From an uncultured bacterium (GTDB lineage Bacteria; Bacteroidota; Bacteroidia; Bacteroidales; Muribaculaceae): a DNA stretch of 64,000 bases. The stretch spans positions 1 to 64,000 of the forward strand of contig CAJMMT010000007.1 of NCBI GenBank assembly GCA_905214715.1, in the 5' to 3' direction. A model generated the notes under the pieces. That model did no database searches. It saw only the letters and a list, made by a program, of their open reading frames with translations, and had not been told where the DNA came from. Numbering within the stretch: the first letter of the stretch is position 1; the number at the start of each line of letters is the position of its first letter. Position numbers and translations under genes: made by a program. Shown piece by piece: positions 49,581-57,955 of this stretch.

Positions 49581-49588
49581 CAAAACTA
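49581..49588 (-). promoter_or_regulatory. -7 box of uvrA
   Basis: TAGTTTTG on the minus strand fits TAnnTTTG; no clear -33 is seen. It places the transcript start at about 49575, only a few bases from the ATG at 49571, so the message would be almost leaderless. Confidence 0.4.
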
Positions 49589-49631
49589 TAACAAATTCCG
49601 CGCCATCTTTTTCCACAACGCGAAGATTTTG

Positions 49632-49639
49632 TAATTTTG
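49632..49639 (+). promoter_or_regulatory. -7 box of the dihydrouridine synthase gene
   Basis: TAATTTTG matches the consensus; a T-rich stretch (49608-49612) stands in for the -33. It gives a start near 49646, about 33 nt before the ATG at 49679. Confidence 0.5.
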
Positions 49640-49678
49640 AATCGGTAAAGTTCTAAAGACTTCCTATTGATTAGTGAT

Positions 49679-50608
49679 ATGGAAATACATTTCGCACCGA
49701 TACAGGGAAATACAGACGCGGCATATAGAAACACCCATGCGGAACTGTTCAAACCTGCCGACTTCTATTATACCCCTTTCATACGCTGGGAGCATGACGG
49801 TATACGACCGCGCGACATAAAAGATATTTCAACCGAATCCAATCCGGTGGTAAAACCTATACCTCAGATTATATTCCGCGATGACAAGGAGTTGCGTTCT
49901 CTTGTATCGGCGTTATATGAAATGGGCGAAAGGCGCATCGATCTTAACATGGGCTGCCCCTTCCCATTGCAGACCGCGCGCGGACGTGGAGCGGCCCTTG
50001 CCGGAAACGCAGATATGGCGCGCGAGGTGGTGCGCATCACACAGGATTATCCCGATGTGGAGTTTTCCGTGAAAATGCGTCTCGGATTCAAGGACCCCGA
50101 CGAGTGGCGCAATACATTGCCGGTGTTAAACGAGGCGAAACTGCGCCATATAACGCTCCATCCGCGCTTCGCGGCGCAACAGTATGGCGGCGAGCCGGAC
50201 CTTGACCGCTTCGCCGAGTTCCTGTCGCTTAGCGAGATTCCTGTAATCTACAACGGCGACATAACCGATCTCGGGAAGTATGAGGAGATTGTAAAGCGGT
50301 TCCCAGGCATAAAGGGAGTTATGATAGGCAGGGGACTGATAGCGCGTCCGACACTCACCGATGAGATTGCCGAAAGCAAGGAGATGCCTCGCGAGGAGCG
50401 TTTGCAGAAGCTGCTGCGCTTCCACCGCTCGCTGCTGAACCATTACCGCGAGATTCTGTGTGGCGACGCACAGATACTCGGCAAGATAAAACCCTTCTGG
50501 GAATACTCCGAACAGGAGATAGGCCGCAAGCCCTGGAAAGCCATCCGCAAAGCCGTGAACATGGCCAAATACCAGACCGCCGTCGCCATGATTTCCGATG
50601 ACCTGTAA
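49679..50608 (+). CDS. tRNA-dihydrouridine synthase family protein
   Basis: Dus enzymes reduce uridines in tRNA with FMN. The 309-residue protein has the FMN barrel opening MEIHFAPIQGNTDAAYR, the catalytic Cys in LNMGCPFPLQ (near 94), KMRLG and LHPR, YNGDI (near 201) and GVMIGRGLIARP. The opening APIQG, with T in place of M, is a common variant. The TTG upstream at 49667 is not needed. The gene is transcribed alone, divergent from uvrA. Confidence 0.9.
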   Translation: MEIHFAPIQGNTDAAYRNTHAELFKPADFYYTPFIRWEHDGIRPRDIKDISTESNPVVKPIPQIIFRDDKELRSLVSALYEMGERRIDLNMGCPFPLQTARGRGAALAGNADMAREVVRITQDYPDVEFSVKMRLGFKDPDEWRNTLPVLNEAKLRHITLHPRFAAQQYGGEPDLDRFAEFLSLSEIPVIYNGDITDLGKYEEIVKRFPGIKGVMIGRGLIARPTLTDEIAESKEMPREERLQKLLRFHRSLLNHYREILCGDAQILGKIKPFWEYSEQEIGRKPWKAIRKAVNMAKYQTAVAMISDDL

Positions 50609-50630
50609 TCTGGCCGATCCGTCAGTCCTG

Positions 50631-51314
50631 TTACCGGTAGGAGGTGTTCTTGAAGTTCACCACTTCCATCATTTCACGGAAACGGTCGGTTATGCGGGTT
50701 GAGTACTTCTCTTCCATCTGGGCCGACTTCAGATTGGATGTCACTATGGTGAAGAGCTGACGCGAATATCTTTCAAGCAGCAGATCCTTAAGCGGCTCGT
50801 GAATCATGCCGTAAACCATAACCTGCGCAGGTTCCTCGCCGAGTTCGTCGATAGCGAGGAGGGGAGTCCTTACCAATTTGGAATATTCATTGCGACCCTC
50901 CTCGGTAGTCATCATCCGGGCTATCTCCTTGGCCGTCCTGAACACTATTTCCTTGCGGTTGGAATACCCGCCGGCCTCTTCGGTAATGAACCCCACGAGG
51001 TTTATTACCGCGAGAAGCAACGAGGTCTTGCCGTTACCCACATATCCGCGAAGCATAAGTCCCGGCTTACCGTCGCAGTCCACGAGCCAGCGGGCGATGT
51101 GCAGGATATGCTCTTTTGTACTGTCGTTGAATATCAGCCGGCGATTGCGATTGGCAACCTCAACCTTGAGCGCAGCATAAATACCGTTGGCGCACTCCTG
51201 TTCGGAAATGTCGAGATTAAAACGCCTCTTCGAAATCTTTCTCTGTCCAAGCAACCGCGTCAGTTCCGCGACGTTGCTGAAATTTATCCTGCCGTTTAGC
51301 TCCATTGTTGTCAT
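50631..51314 (-). CDS. DnaC-like ATPase (helicase-loader type)
   Basis: This 227-residue AAA protein has Walker A GYVGNGKTSL (near 89-98), Walker B LLAIDELGEEP (near 155), sensor 1 TIVTSN (near 191), and an arginine-finger segment STRITDRFREM. It resembles DnaC/IstB-type helicase loaders but has no adjacent transposase. Its first 30 or so codons overlap the DUF6291 gene in another frame, so the two form a translationally linked pair, perhaps a primosome-like replication unit. Start 51314 or 51305 (second ATG) are both possible. Confidence 0.8.
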   Translation of the reverse strand: MTTMELNGRINFSNVAELTRLLGQRKISKRRFNLDISEQECANGIYAALKVEVANRNRRLIFNDSTKEHILHIARWLVDCDGKPGLMLRGYVGNGKTSLLLAVINLVGFITEEAGGYSNRKEIVFRTAKEIARMMTTEEGRNEYSKLVRTPLLAIDELGEEPAQVMVYGMIHEPLKDLLLERYSRQLFTIVTSNLKSAQMEEKYSTRITDRFREMMEVVNFKNTSYR

Positions 51315-52155
51315 TGCCTGATTGTATACGACTTATTTTCCCATTCTCCGACTGCCGACCGCACATTATTTCGCCTCCGGTTTGTCGGCCTTTAAGAGAT
51401 TCACCGTCAGATAGTCGGAAACCGATATAGCCATCATCGGATTTACGACCGCTATTGCCATCATGAACCGGCCCATAATCCTTCAGCCTTTCACTCAGCC
51501 AGTTTACAAAAAATACAGCCGGCTTATTGACCCTGATATTCCTGCATATCATTTCGCTGTAAAACTCTTCAAGCCACGTATCTATCTCGCCGTCGCCGAT
51601 TCGGTATTTTCTCATCATGCTCTCTTTCCATACGGCGCTCCTCTTTAAATCATCAAGATTACTCCTCAACTCGGCGGCCTCGACATCCATGCGCACATGC
51701 GCTGTATTCGATGAAGAAGATTTATCTTCTTTATCATTACGGTTATATTTACTATTACCATTATGTTCGTTTTGCTTCGTTTGCTTAACCCTGCTTAACT
51801 TGGTTTCGCCGTAATTCAGGTTGTTTCCAGTGGCTTCATTTTGCTTCGGGGTGTCCGCGCCTCCCATCTGGCACCCGATATCACTTGCTTCCGCCTGACT
51901 CCTGCGGACAATACCGCTTTTAAGGCCACCGCGTTTTCCGGCCTCGGCACGCTTGTTGCAGACATCGGCATACGCCTTCTTATCCTTATCGATTTTCATA
52001 CGCATCATAACGGTAATGAGATTGAGATATTCCTCTTCGGGCACGATACCGTCGAAAGCATAGTCCATAAGAGCCTCCCATGCCAGGCAACGTTTCTCGG
52101 GAGAAAGAAGCGACAACGCCTCTTTCCAGTCCCGGTAAATAATCATCTTATCCAT
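51217..52155 (-). CDS. DUF6291-type protein, partner of the DnaC-like ATPase
   Basis: This 312-residue protein has an N-terminal domain (about 1-85) that fits DUF6291, common in phage and replication genes (YRDWKEALSLL, ALMDYAFDG, KRAEAGKRGGLKSG). A low-complexity Asn/Gln/Lys linker follows (about 85-150), then a helical segment (about 155-225; VWKESMMRKYRIGDGEIDTW) and a polar, repeat-like tail ending WTEKDFEEAF. It is the upstream gene of the DnaC-like ATPase and overlaps it by 98 nt, an unusually long same-strand overlap. A role in primosome assembly is inferred from the partner. Confidence 0.65.
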   Translation of the reverse strand: MDKMIIYRDWKEALSLLSPEKRCLAWEALMDYAFDGIVPEEEYLNLITVMMRMKIDKDKKAYADVCNKRAEAGKRGGLKSGIVRRSQAEASDIGCQMGGADTPKQNEATGNNLNYGETKLSRVKQTKQNEHNGNSKYNRNDKEDKSSSSNTAHVRMDVEAAELRSNLDDLKRSAVWKESMMRKYRIGDGEIDTWLEEFYSEMICRNIRVNKPAVFFVNWLSERLKDYGPVHDGNSGRKSDDGYIGFRLSDGESLKGRQTGGEIMCGRQSENGKISRIQSGNDNNGAKRQDKFQQRRGTDAVAWTEKDFEEAF

Positions 52156-52736
52156 AAGTAAGTGTTCAAATTTAACCGATACAAATCCTTGCTACTTGCA
52201 GATTTTAAATTGACCGAAATTATAAATTCCCTCTCAACCCATTCTTTTATCCATCCCACCGTAAACTATTGCCGATATCAACAATTTCACATAACTTTAC
52301 CACTGCATTTATAGCCTGTTTAATATGAGAGAGAAGGAAATGCAGCCGGATGATGATGTCTACAATAAGAATGTAAAGAAAGCACTGATCGGAATGTCTC
52401 GCGCGGCTGCCGCTAATACCGGCGGGACCTTGAGTGCTATGAGGATTGGGAGAACTATGAGCACTACGAGAACTATGAGGGCAGTGATAACTTTTAGGTC
52501 TGGGAGGGCCTTGGGAACTGGTATTAATCTTGATTGTCGGAGATATTCTTATAGCTCTTATCCGTGCCTGTTGTTTAATTCAGATATTACAGTTATTTTT
52601 GCAATTGTGGTTATTGTGAACGCAATTACTCTCACTAATGCGTCATGGGTAAGAAGAAACCTCAGAGTAAGTAGGAACCTCTGTCGGTCGATGAAGCGGC
52701 TTTTATTTAGACAATCTCTTATAGAAAGTGGATGCT
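52156..52736. other. Intergenic region with degenerate 9-bp repeats and a promoter
   Basis: A minus-strand -7 box (TAAATTTG, 52174-52167) serves the DUF6291 gene. Positions 52433-52522 contain about ten degenerate units of 9 bp with the form AGNNCTATG (for example AGTGCTATG, AGAACTATG, AGCACTACG). A plus-strand promoter (GTTG 52570-52573 and TATTTTTG 52594-52601) precedes the four-helix-bundle gene with a leader of about 130 nt. A 152-codon open frame across 52325-52783 is of unlike composition and probably not a gene. Confidence 0.5.
52433..52522 (+). repeat. Degenerate array of 9-bp units, upstream copy
   Basis: Ten consecutive 9-bp units can be read in one phase from 52433, with consensus AGNNCTATG strongest in units 1, 3, 4 and 5. 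The unit matches that of the array inside the following gene (AGTTCTATG at 53293-53396), so the two arrays share an origin or a mechanism. Confidence 0.55.
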
Positions 52737-53603
52737 ATGGCAGACAACAAGGATTTTATACCGCAACAGGGACATTATCGTAAACTTCGGGCTTATCAAC
52801 TTGCGGAGATTGTATATGACATCACTTATCTCTTCGCGCATAAGTATCTCAGGGCCGGAGACCGTACTGTCGACCAAATGGTACAGGCGGCAAGGAGCGG
52901 TAAGCAGAATATCGCTGAGGGTAGTGCTGCCGGTGTTACATCTAAGGAAACGGAAATCAAGCTTACGAATGTTGCTAAGGCAAGTCTGCAGGAGCTGCTT
53001 ATAGACTTTGAGGACTATCTTCGTGTGCGCGGACTTGAGCAATGGACCGCCAATAGTCCGAAAGTCGAGCAGACTCGCAAGTATTGCAACTCACAGGAGG
53101 ACTCGCGTAATATATGCGTCAAACTGCATGAAAGAACCGACGAAGCTATAGCGAACATAGCCATAACATTGATTCACCAGACAGACAGGCTACTGCACGG
53201 TCTTATAGAACGCCAAAAGCGTGATTTCCTGCAGAGCGGAGGCATCCGCGAGCAAATGTCTCGCGCCCGCCGCGAATATCGGGCTAGTATCGGGAGTTCG
53301 GGGAGTTCTATGAGTTCTATGAGCTCTATGAGTACTAAGAGTTCTAAGAGTTCTATGAGTACTAAGAGTTGTATGAGTATTGAGAGTTCTATGAGTGCCG
53401 GCATCAGTCCTGATAATCAGGGTAATCAGGAGAATTCTGACTGTCGGAACAATTCTCATAATTCTCATAATTCTCATAGTTCTCATAGTTCTCATAGTTC
53501 TCATAGTCCTCATAGTTCTCATAGTTCTCATAGTTCTCATAGTCCTCATAGTCCTCATAGTCCTCATAATCCTGAGAGTTCTCAGGATTATGAGAGCTCT
53601 TAA
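52737..53603 (+). CDS. Four-helix-bundle protein (23S rRNA intervening-sequence/Avd-like) with repeat-encoded tail
   Basis: This 288-residue protein has an N-terminal four-helix-bundle domain (about 10-170) with AYQLAEIVYDITYLF, DQMVQAARSGKQNIAEGSAAG and SLQELLIDFEDYLR, the pattern of the IVS/S23-like proteins that include the Avd accessory protein of diversity-generating retroelements. The tail (about 185-288) is encoded by 9-bp tandem repeats and reads Ser-Ser-Met and Ser-Ser/Asn/Pro-His triplets. ATG 52737 is preferred to a GTG at 52728 because AGAAAG lies 8 nt upstream. No reverse transcriptase or rRNA is near. Confidence 0.8.
   Translation: MADNKDFIPQQGHYRKLRAYQLAEIVYDITYLFAHKYLRAGDRTVDQMVQAARSGKQNIAEGSAAGVTSKETEIKLTNVAKASLQELLIDFEDYLRVRGLEQWTANSPKVEQTRKYCNSQEDSRNICVKLHERTDEAIANIAITLIHQTDRLLHGLIERQKRDFLQSGGIREQMSRARREYRASIGSSGSSMSSMSSMSTKSSKSSMSTKSCMSIESSMSAGISPDNQGNQENSDCRNNSHNSHNSHSSHSSHSSHSPHSSHSSHSSHSPHSPHSPHNPESSQDYESS
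53293..53592 (+). repeat. In-frame 9-bp tandem repeat arrays (VNTR)
   Basis: The first array (53293-53396) is built on AGTTCTATG, AGTACTAAG and similar units. The second (53451-53592) has 13 clean units of (A)(A/G)T(T/C)CTCAT from 53451 to 53567, then decays. Since 9 is a multiple of 3, changes in copy number keep the frame and lengthen or shorten the Ser/His tail. Confidence 0.85.
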
Positions 53604-53640
53604 AAAAAGCGAGTGTTTGGTTCTAACACTCGCTTTTTTT
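53602..53640. terminator. Bidirectional terminator after the four-helix-bundle gene
   Basis: AAAAAAAGCGAGTGTT (53602-53617) pairs with AACACTCGCTTTTTTT (53625-53640) exactly around a 7-nt loop. It overlaps the gene's stop codon by two bases and would also stop leftward reading from the ABC exporter genes. Confidence 0.9.
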
Positions 53641-53704
53641 AGTCGGTTATTTCAGTTTTCTAAAAGTTACTTCGCTTTATAAAGGGTATTTCTACTTTCC
53701 AAGG

Positions 53705-54607
53705 TTACTTCGCTTTCAGGAAGGTTATTATGTCTTTTGGGGTCAGTTTCTTGCCCATCAGCAGGAGCGAGGAGGTGTAGATCTTTCCGGCCAGGCTCAG
53801 CGTTACCGCCGCACATCCCCACAGCACAGCCAACGAGAGTATCGAGAACCATAGCGGATTCTGATCCGATACCGCTCCTACCACGCCGCAGGTGGTCGAG
53901 GTGAAGGGAATGAGACTGCATGACATGGCCAATGCCGACGTGGGATGGTCTACGGCGAAGATGCCGATATAGAATGAGCCGAGCAGAATGAAGGTCAGAA
54001 GTGTCATATACTCCTGATTTTCGTTGTTGCGGTCGGTCGTGGCTCCGCAGGCGGCGAAGAGCGAGCCGTAAAAAACATATCCGCCTAAGAAAAATCCAAC
54101 ACACCACAGGAATATACCGAGCACGCGCCATGACAGCACATCCTGCCACGGTATGTCGACGCCGAATATGAAAATCACCCCTATAAGTCCACCTACAACC
54201 AATATGCCCCATACAAACAGCTGCGTGAGGCCTATCAACCCCACCGAGATAATTTTGGCCAGCATCATCGTGCGCCCGGTGACGCATGTGGCGAGCACCT
54301 CGATAATACGGTTGCATTTCTCTACCTTCACTTTGTTGAATATGATGGCTCCGTATGTCATTACAAAGAAGGTAAGCAATATGCCGCACATCATGCCTAT
54401 GGCCTGGGTTCCGCTCAGATCCTTGTCATCCACTCCGGTAGTGGCATCGGATATAGTTTTGAATGAATCGGAATCGGCGGCGAGAAATCCCACGAAAGCT
54501 CCGAAACCGATGATCAGCACCGGCACCAGAATGGTGGAGATCCAGAACGATTTGGATGTTACATCCGTCTTATATTCCTGCGATATTATAAGGGAAAGTT
54601 TGCTCAT
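53705..54607 (-). CDS. ABC-2-type transporter permease (NatB-like)
   Basis: This 300-residue membrane protein has an N-terminal helix (about 22-43), a soluble loop (45-70), and about five further helices (about 72-265), with the ABC-2 family start SLIISQEYKTDVTSKSFWISTIL. It overlaps the ATPase gene by 4 bp, and the pair forms an exporter like NatAB. Substrate unknown, possibly sodium or a small toxic compound. Confidence 0.8.
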   Translation of the reverse strand: MSKLSLIISQEYKTDVTSKSFWISTILVPVLIIGFGAFVGFLAADSDSFKTISDATTGVDDKDLSGTQAIGMMCGILLTFFVMTYGAIIFNKVKVEKCNRIIEVLATCVTGRTMMLAKIISVGLIGLTQLFVWGILVVGGLIGVIFIFGVDIPWQDVLSWRVLGIFLWCVGFFLGGYVFYGSLFAACGATTDRNNENQEYMTLLTFILLGSFYIGIFAVDHPTSALAMSCSLIPFTSTTCGVVGAVSDQNPLWFSILSLAVLWGCAAVTLSLAGKIYTSSLLLMGKKLTPKDIITFLKAK

Positions 54608-55527
54608 GACTGTTGGGTGTATTTAAGGAAAATGTCGTTGAGAGAGGGGAGTGCCTCCTCGAAATGGGTTATATCGGCGATAGGATTCAGCAACTGCAGC
54701 ACATCGGCATTGCTGCTGCCGGCATTTTTCTGCAAGCGATAGGCATAGCCTTTTCTCCATCCGGTAGGCTTCTCCGCGTGCGCGGAAGATACGATACCGC
54801 TCGAAGTAACCGCCTCGATATCTATTGGAGTACGACTCGTGACTATCAGCGAGTGGTCGCGATTGTTCTCCTTGATATTCTCTATCGAGTCCTTAATGAG
54901 CAGATGTCCGTGGTCTATAAGAGCTATGTCGCTGCACATCTCCTCGATTGCCGGCATGTTGTGGCTCGACAGCATAATGGTCGTTCCACGCTCCTGCAGA
55001 CGCTCTATCACCTGAGTCAGGATTGCGCCGTTGATAGGGTCGAAACCGCTGAAAGGTTCGTCGAGTATCACCAGACGTGGTTCGTGGACCAAGGTGGAGA
55101 TAATCTGCACTTTCTGCTGGTTGCCCTTCGACAGCTCCTTGATTTTGCGGTGATTCTGCCCTTTCAGGTTGAAAAGCTCTATATACTCCGACATCACGCT
55201 GCGTATGCGGCGCTCGTCGCCACCTTTCAGTCTGCCGAAATATACTATCTGGTTTTCGACGGTCATATTGTCATACAGACCTCTCTCCTCGGGCATATAG
55301 CCTATCAGGGCGGCATTACCGCGCGATGCCGGCTTGCCGTCTACCAGAACCGTACCTGAATCGGATGTTATTATTCCGTTGATGATTCTCAGAAGAGTGG
55401 TCTTGCCGGCGCCGTTCGGTCCGAGCACACCGGTAATCGAACCCGTTTCCACGCTGAACGATATATCGTCGAGAGCCTTCACATTGGTGAAGTTCTTGGT
55501 CAGCCGGTCTATTTCAAGTATTGGCAT
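54604..55527 (-). CDS. ABC transporter ATP-binding protein (NatA-like)
   Basis: This 307-residue ABC ATPase has Walker A GPNGAGKTTLL (near 35-45), a Q-loop and YMPEERGLYDNMT (near 74), a signature LSKGNQQKV (near 130), Walker B LVILDEPFSGFDP, and an H-loop SSHN. A 90-residue C-terminal extension (about 215-307) is typical of DrrA/NatA-type exporters. It pairs with the downstream permease, overlapping by 4 bp. Confidence 0.85.
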   Translation of the reverse strand: MPILEIDRLTKNFTNVKALDDISFSVETGSITGVLGPNGAGKTTLLRIINGIITSDSGTVLVDGKPASRGNAALIGYMPEERGLYDNMTVENQIVYFGRLKGGDERRIRSVMSEYIELFNLKGQNHRKIKELSKGNQQKVQIISTLVHEPRLVILDEPFSGFDPINGAILTQVIERLQERGTTIMLSSHNMPAIEEMCSDIALIDHGHLLIKDSIENIKENNRDHSLIVTSRTPIDIEAVTSSGIVSSAHAEKPTGWRKGYAYRLQKNAGSSNADVLQLLNPIADITHFEEALPSLNDIFLKYTQQS

Positions 55528-55628
55528 ATGTGTTGGTTGTTAGTTTTTAGTTGTGAGTATTTAGTTGTTGAAGCTGTCATTGACCGCAATTACCTATGAC
55601 TGATGACAGTTGACTGACGACCGCGACT

Positions 55629-57911
55629 TCAACGATTCGATGGAGAGACAGCCCGATCGCCCAGATCTTTTGCCAGATTGGAGCGCAACTGCATTATATT
55701 TCTCAGCTGCGACTGCAGTTCACGCACATCCTCGGCCGGCGCGTTGCCGGCCACCGCCTCGCGCAGCCGACTCATTTTGTCGAGGTATTCTTCTTCAAGC
55801 ACCTCGCTCTTGAGTTCCAGAATACCACGATCCACGGCGCTCCCCATCCGAGCCTGCTCCTCTTTTTCCAGTTCCTCAGGGCGCACATCCTTGATATATA
55901 TGTTACTGAGACGACGCGGAGACGACAAGATTTCCGTAGCGAGACGCCGTATCTCATCATCCTCATGGCTCGCGAGCATCCTGGCCGGATATTCCTTCAT
56001 ATAGGCTATCGAAGCCCTTCCGCGGCGTGATTCTATTTCCTGCTGCAGTTTCTTCTCGGCTATCTCTATTCCCTGCATGGAAATGGCAGACGTGCCGATA
56101 CGCTCTGTCTCCGCGCGGCGGAATTCAGCGAGTTTCTCTTCTATATTACACATATAGCCGGCGAGCGAACGTTCCATCTCTCCGCGCATTCCTATGACGG
56201 TATCGAGCACACGGGAATAGAGAGGGGTAGAAAGCGCTATATCATCACATTCGAGTTCATCTTTTACAAATTCGGCAACATTCATCATACCTTTCTCGCC
56301 ATTCTCGAACTCGATATCGCAAAAAGGCACAAGACCGTATTTGATGCAAAGTTCCACAAGCACACGCTCCTTACGCCGACGAACATGCGAGCGGCCGGAC
56401 TCTCTTTCAAGATTACTCCTGTTGCCGCCGGTAGCCGGTATATCCTCCACCGTTCCGGCCGGAGCGGTCTGACGGACCTCCGCACCGGCAACCGGCTCCT
56501 GACGGTCAATAGCCTCAGTGGAAGGGCGACCGGCATCTCCGGAGATATTCCCGGCTTGATCGTTCCGCAACCTGCGGTGTTCCTGTTCCTTTTCGTGCTG
56601 ATAGCGCAGTTCAAGCGCCTTTCTCGTAGCCTCGGTGGCCGCAGCTATGGAGTTCTCGGGCAACCCGAAAACCGAAGCGCACTCCTGAATGTAGACCGCA
56701 CGCGACAGAGGGTCGGGAATCGAGGCTATCGACTGCACCACACTGTTGGCGGCGGTGATGCGCCTCTGGGGGTCCTGACCGGCCTCGTCGAGAAGCACCT
56801 GGGTCTGGAAACGTATTATATCGGTCTCGTGGCTTTTTATATATTCCCGGAATTGTTCCGGGGTCCGCTCGTTGGCGAATGAATGGGGATCGTGGCTATC
56901 GGGCAGCAGAAGCACTTTCACCTCCATGCGATGACGCAGAAGCATGTCTATTCCACGCAACGAAGCCTTGATGCCCGCCGCGTCGCCATCATATATCAGT
57001 GTGATCTTATTGGTGAATCTATGGATCAATGCGATCTGCCCGTAGGTAAGAGCCGTGCCTGACGAAGCCACCACATTCTGCAGGCCGGCCTGCCACATGC
57101 CTATCACATCCAGATATCCTTCCACGAGATAGCACTTGTCCTGACGCACCATCTCGCTTTTGGCCTGGAACATACCGTAAAGCTCGTTGCTTTTCTTGTA
57201 GACGGAAGACTCGGGAGAATTTATATACTTCGCCGGACCGCCCTTCAGATCGCGACCGCCGAATCCCACCACCTTCCCCGATGCATTCATGATAGGAAAT
57301 ATCACGCGCCCTCTGAAACGGTCATAGATTCTTCCTTCCTGACTTTTGCCAAGTATACCGAGCTTGCACATCAATTCCGTGTCGAACCCGGATTTACGGG
57401 CTTTTACGGCCATATCGCTACCATGATCGAGACTGTAACCGAGCCGGAACTTAGCTACGGCCTCGGCAGTGATGCCGCGACCGTACAGGTAACTGAGACC
57501 GATATCCTTGCCATCGTCCGTCTCGTGGAGCGTACGGGCCATCTCAGACGCGGCCCACTCGTTAGCCACAAACATCGCCTCTCTCTCGCTCTGGGTACGT
57601 CGCTCCTCGTCGGAAAGCTCGCGTTCCTCGACCTTTATGTTATATTTGCGGGCCAGGTGCAGCAAAGCGTCATGATATGAGACGCCCTCTTTTTCCATGA
57701 TGAAATTCACGGGCGAACCACCCTTGTGGCATGAAAAGCAGTAGCAGAAATTCTTACCTCTGTTTACCGAGAAAGATGGGGTGCGTTCATTATGGAAAGG
57801 GCAGAGCCCCACATAGTTGGCCCCACGCCTCTGTAGATGCACGTAATCGCTTACCACCTCCACTATGTCGGCGGCATCCTTGATCTTTTCTACCGTAGCT
57901 TTATCTATCAT
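55629..57911 (-). CDS. dnaG: DNA primase
   Basis: DnaG makes RNA primers at the replication fork. The 760-residue protein has the N-terminal zinc-binding domain with CPFHNERTPSFSVN and CFSCHKGG (about 38-65), the Toprim core (about 250-345; LVEGYLDVI near 264 and YDGDAAGIKA near 309), and a C-terminal helicase-binding region (about 500-755) rich in charged residues. A Pro/Glu/Gln-rich linker (about 445-520) separates them, longer than in E. coli. It lies 44 bp downstream of dapA. Confidence 0.93.
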   Translation of the reverse strand: MIDKATVEKIKDAADIVEVVSDYVHLQRRGANYVGLCPFHNERTPSFSVNRGKNFCYCFSCHKGGSPVNFIMEKEGVSYHDALLHLARKYNIKVEERELSDEERRTQSEREAMFVANEWAASEMARTLHETDDGKDIGLSYLYGRGITAEAVAKFRLGYSLDHGSDMAVKARKSGFDTELMCKLGILGKSQEGRIYDRFRGRVIFPIMNASGKVVGFGGRDLKGGPAKYINSPESSVYKKSNELYGMFQAKSEMVRQDKCYLVEGYLDVIGMWQAGLQNVVASSGTALTYGQIALIHRFTNKITLIYDGDAAGIKASLRGIDMLLRHRMEVKVLLLPDSHDPHSFANERTPEQFREYIKSHETDIIRFQTQVLLDEAGQDPQRRITAANSVVQSIASIPDPLSRAVYIQECASVFGLPENSIAAATEATRKALELRYQHEKEQEHRRLRNDQAGNISGDAGRPSTEAIDRQEPVAGAEVRQTAPAGTVEDIPATGGNRSNLERESGRSHVRRRKERVLVELCIKYGLVPFCDIEFENGEKGMMNVAEFVKDELECDDIALSTPLYSRVLDTVIGMRGEMERSLAGYMCNIEEKLAEFRRAETERIGTSAISMQGIEIAEKKLQQEIESRRGRASIAYMKEYPARMLASHEDDEIRRLATEILSSPRRLSNIYIKDVRPEELEKEEQARMGSAVDRGILELKSEVLEEEYLDKMSRLREAVAGNAPAEDVRELQSQLRNIMQLRSNLAKDLGDRAVSPSNR

Positions 57912-57955
57912 TATCCTGCCCCTTCATTTTTACCTGCAGCGTCCGCAAGGCCGGA

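Noticed and set aside
50631..51314. IstB helper of an IS21-type insertion sequence
   Set aside because: No IstA transposase or terminal repeats adjoin; the partner is a DUF6291 gene, so a DnaC-like loader fits better.
52325..52783. 152-codon open frame on the plus strand
   Set aside because: It runs across a degenerate 9-bp repeat array and the promoter of the next gene, has unlike composition, and overlaps the real start at 52737.
53190..53567. Open frames made of repeated Met-Arg-Thr or Ile-Leu-Val in the 9-bp array
   Set aside because: They are products of the tandem repeat in other frames; only the Ser/His frame continues a recognisable domain.
53451..53592. CRISPR array
   Set aside because: The repeats are 9 bp without spacers, lie inside a coding frame, and no cas genes are present.
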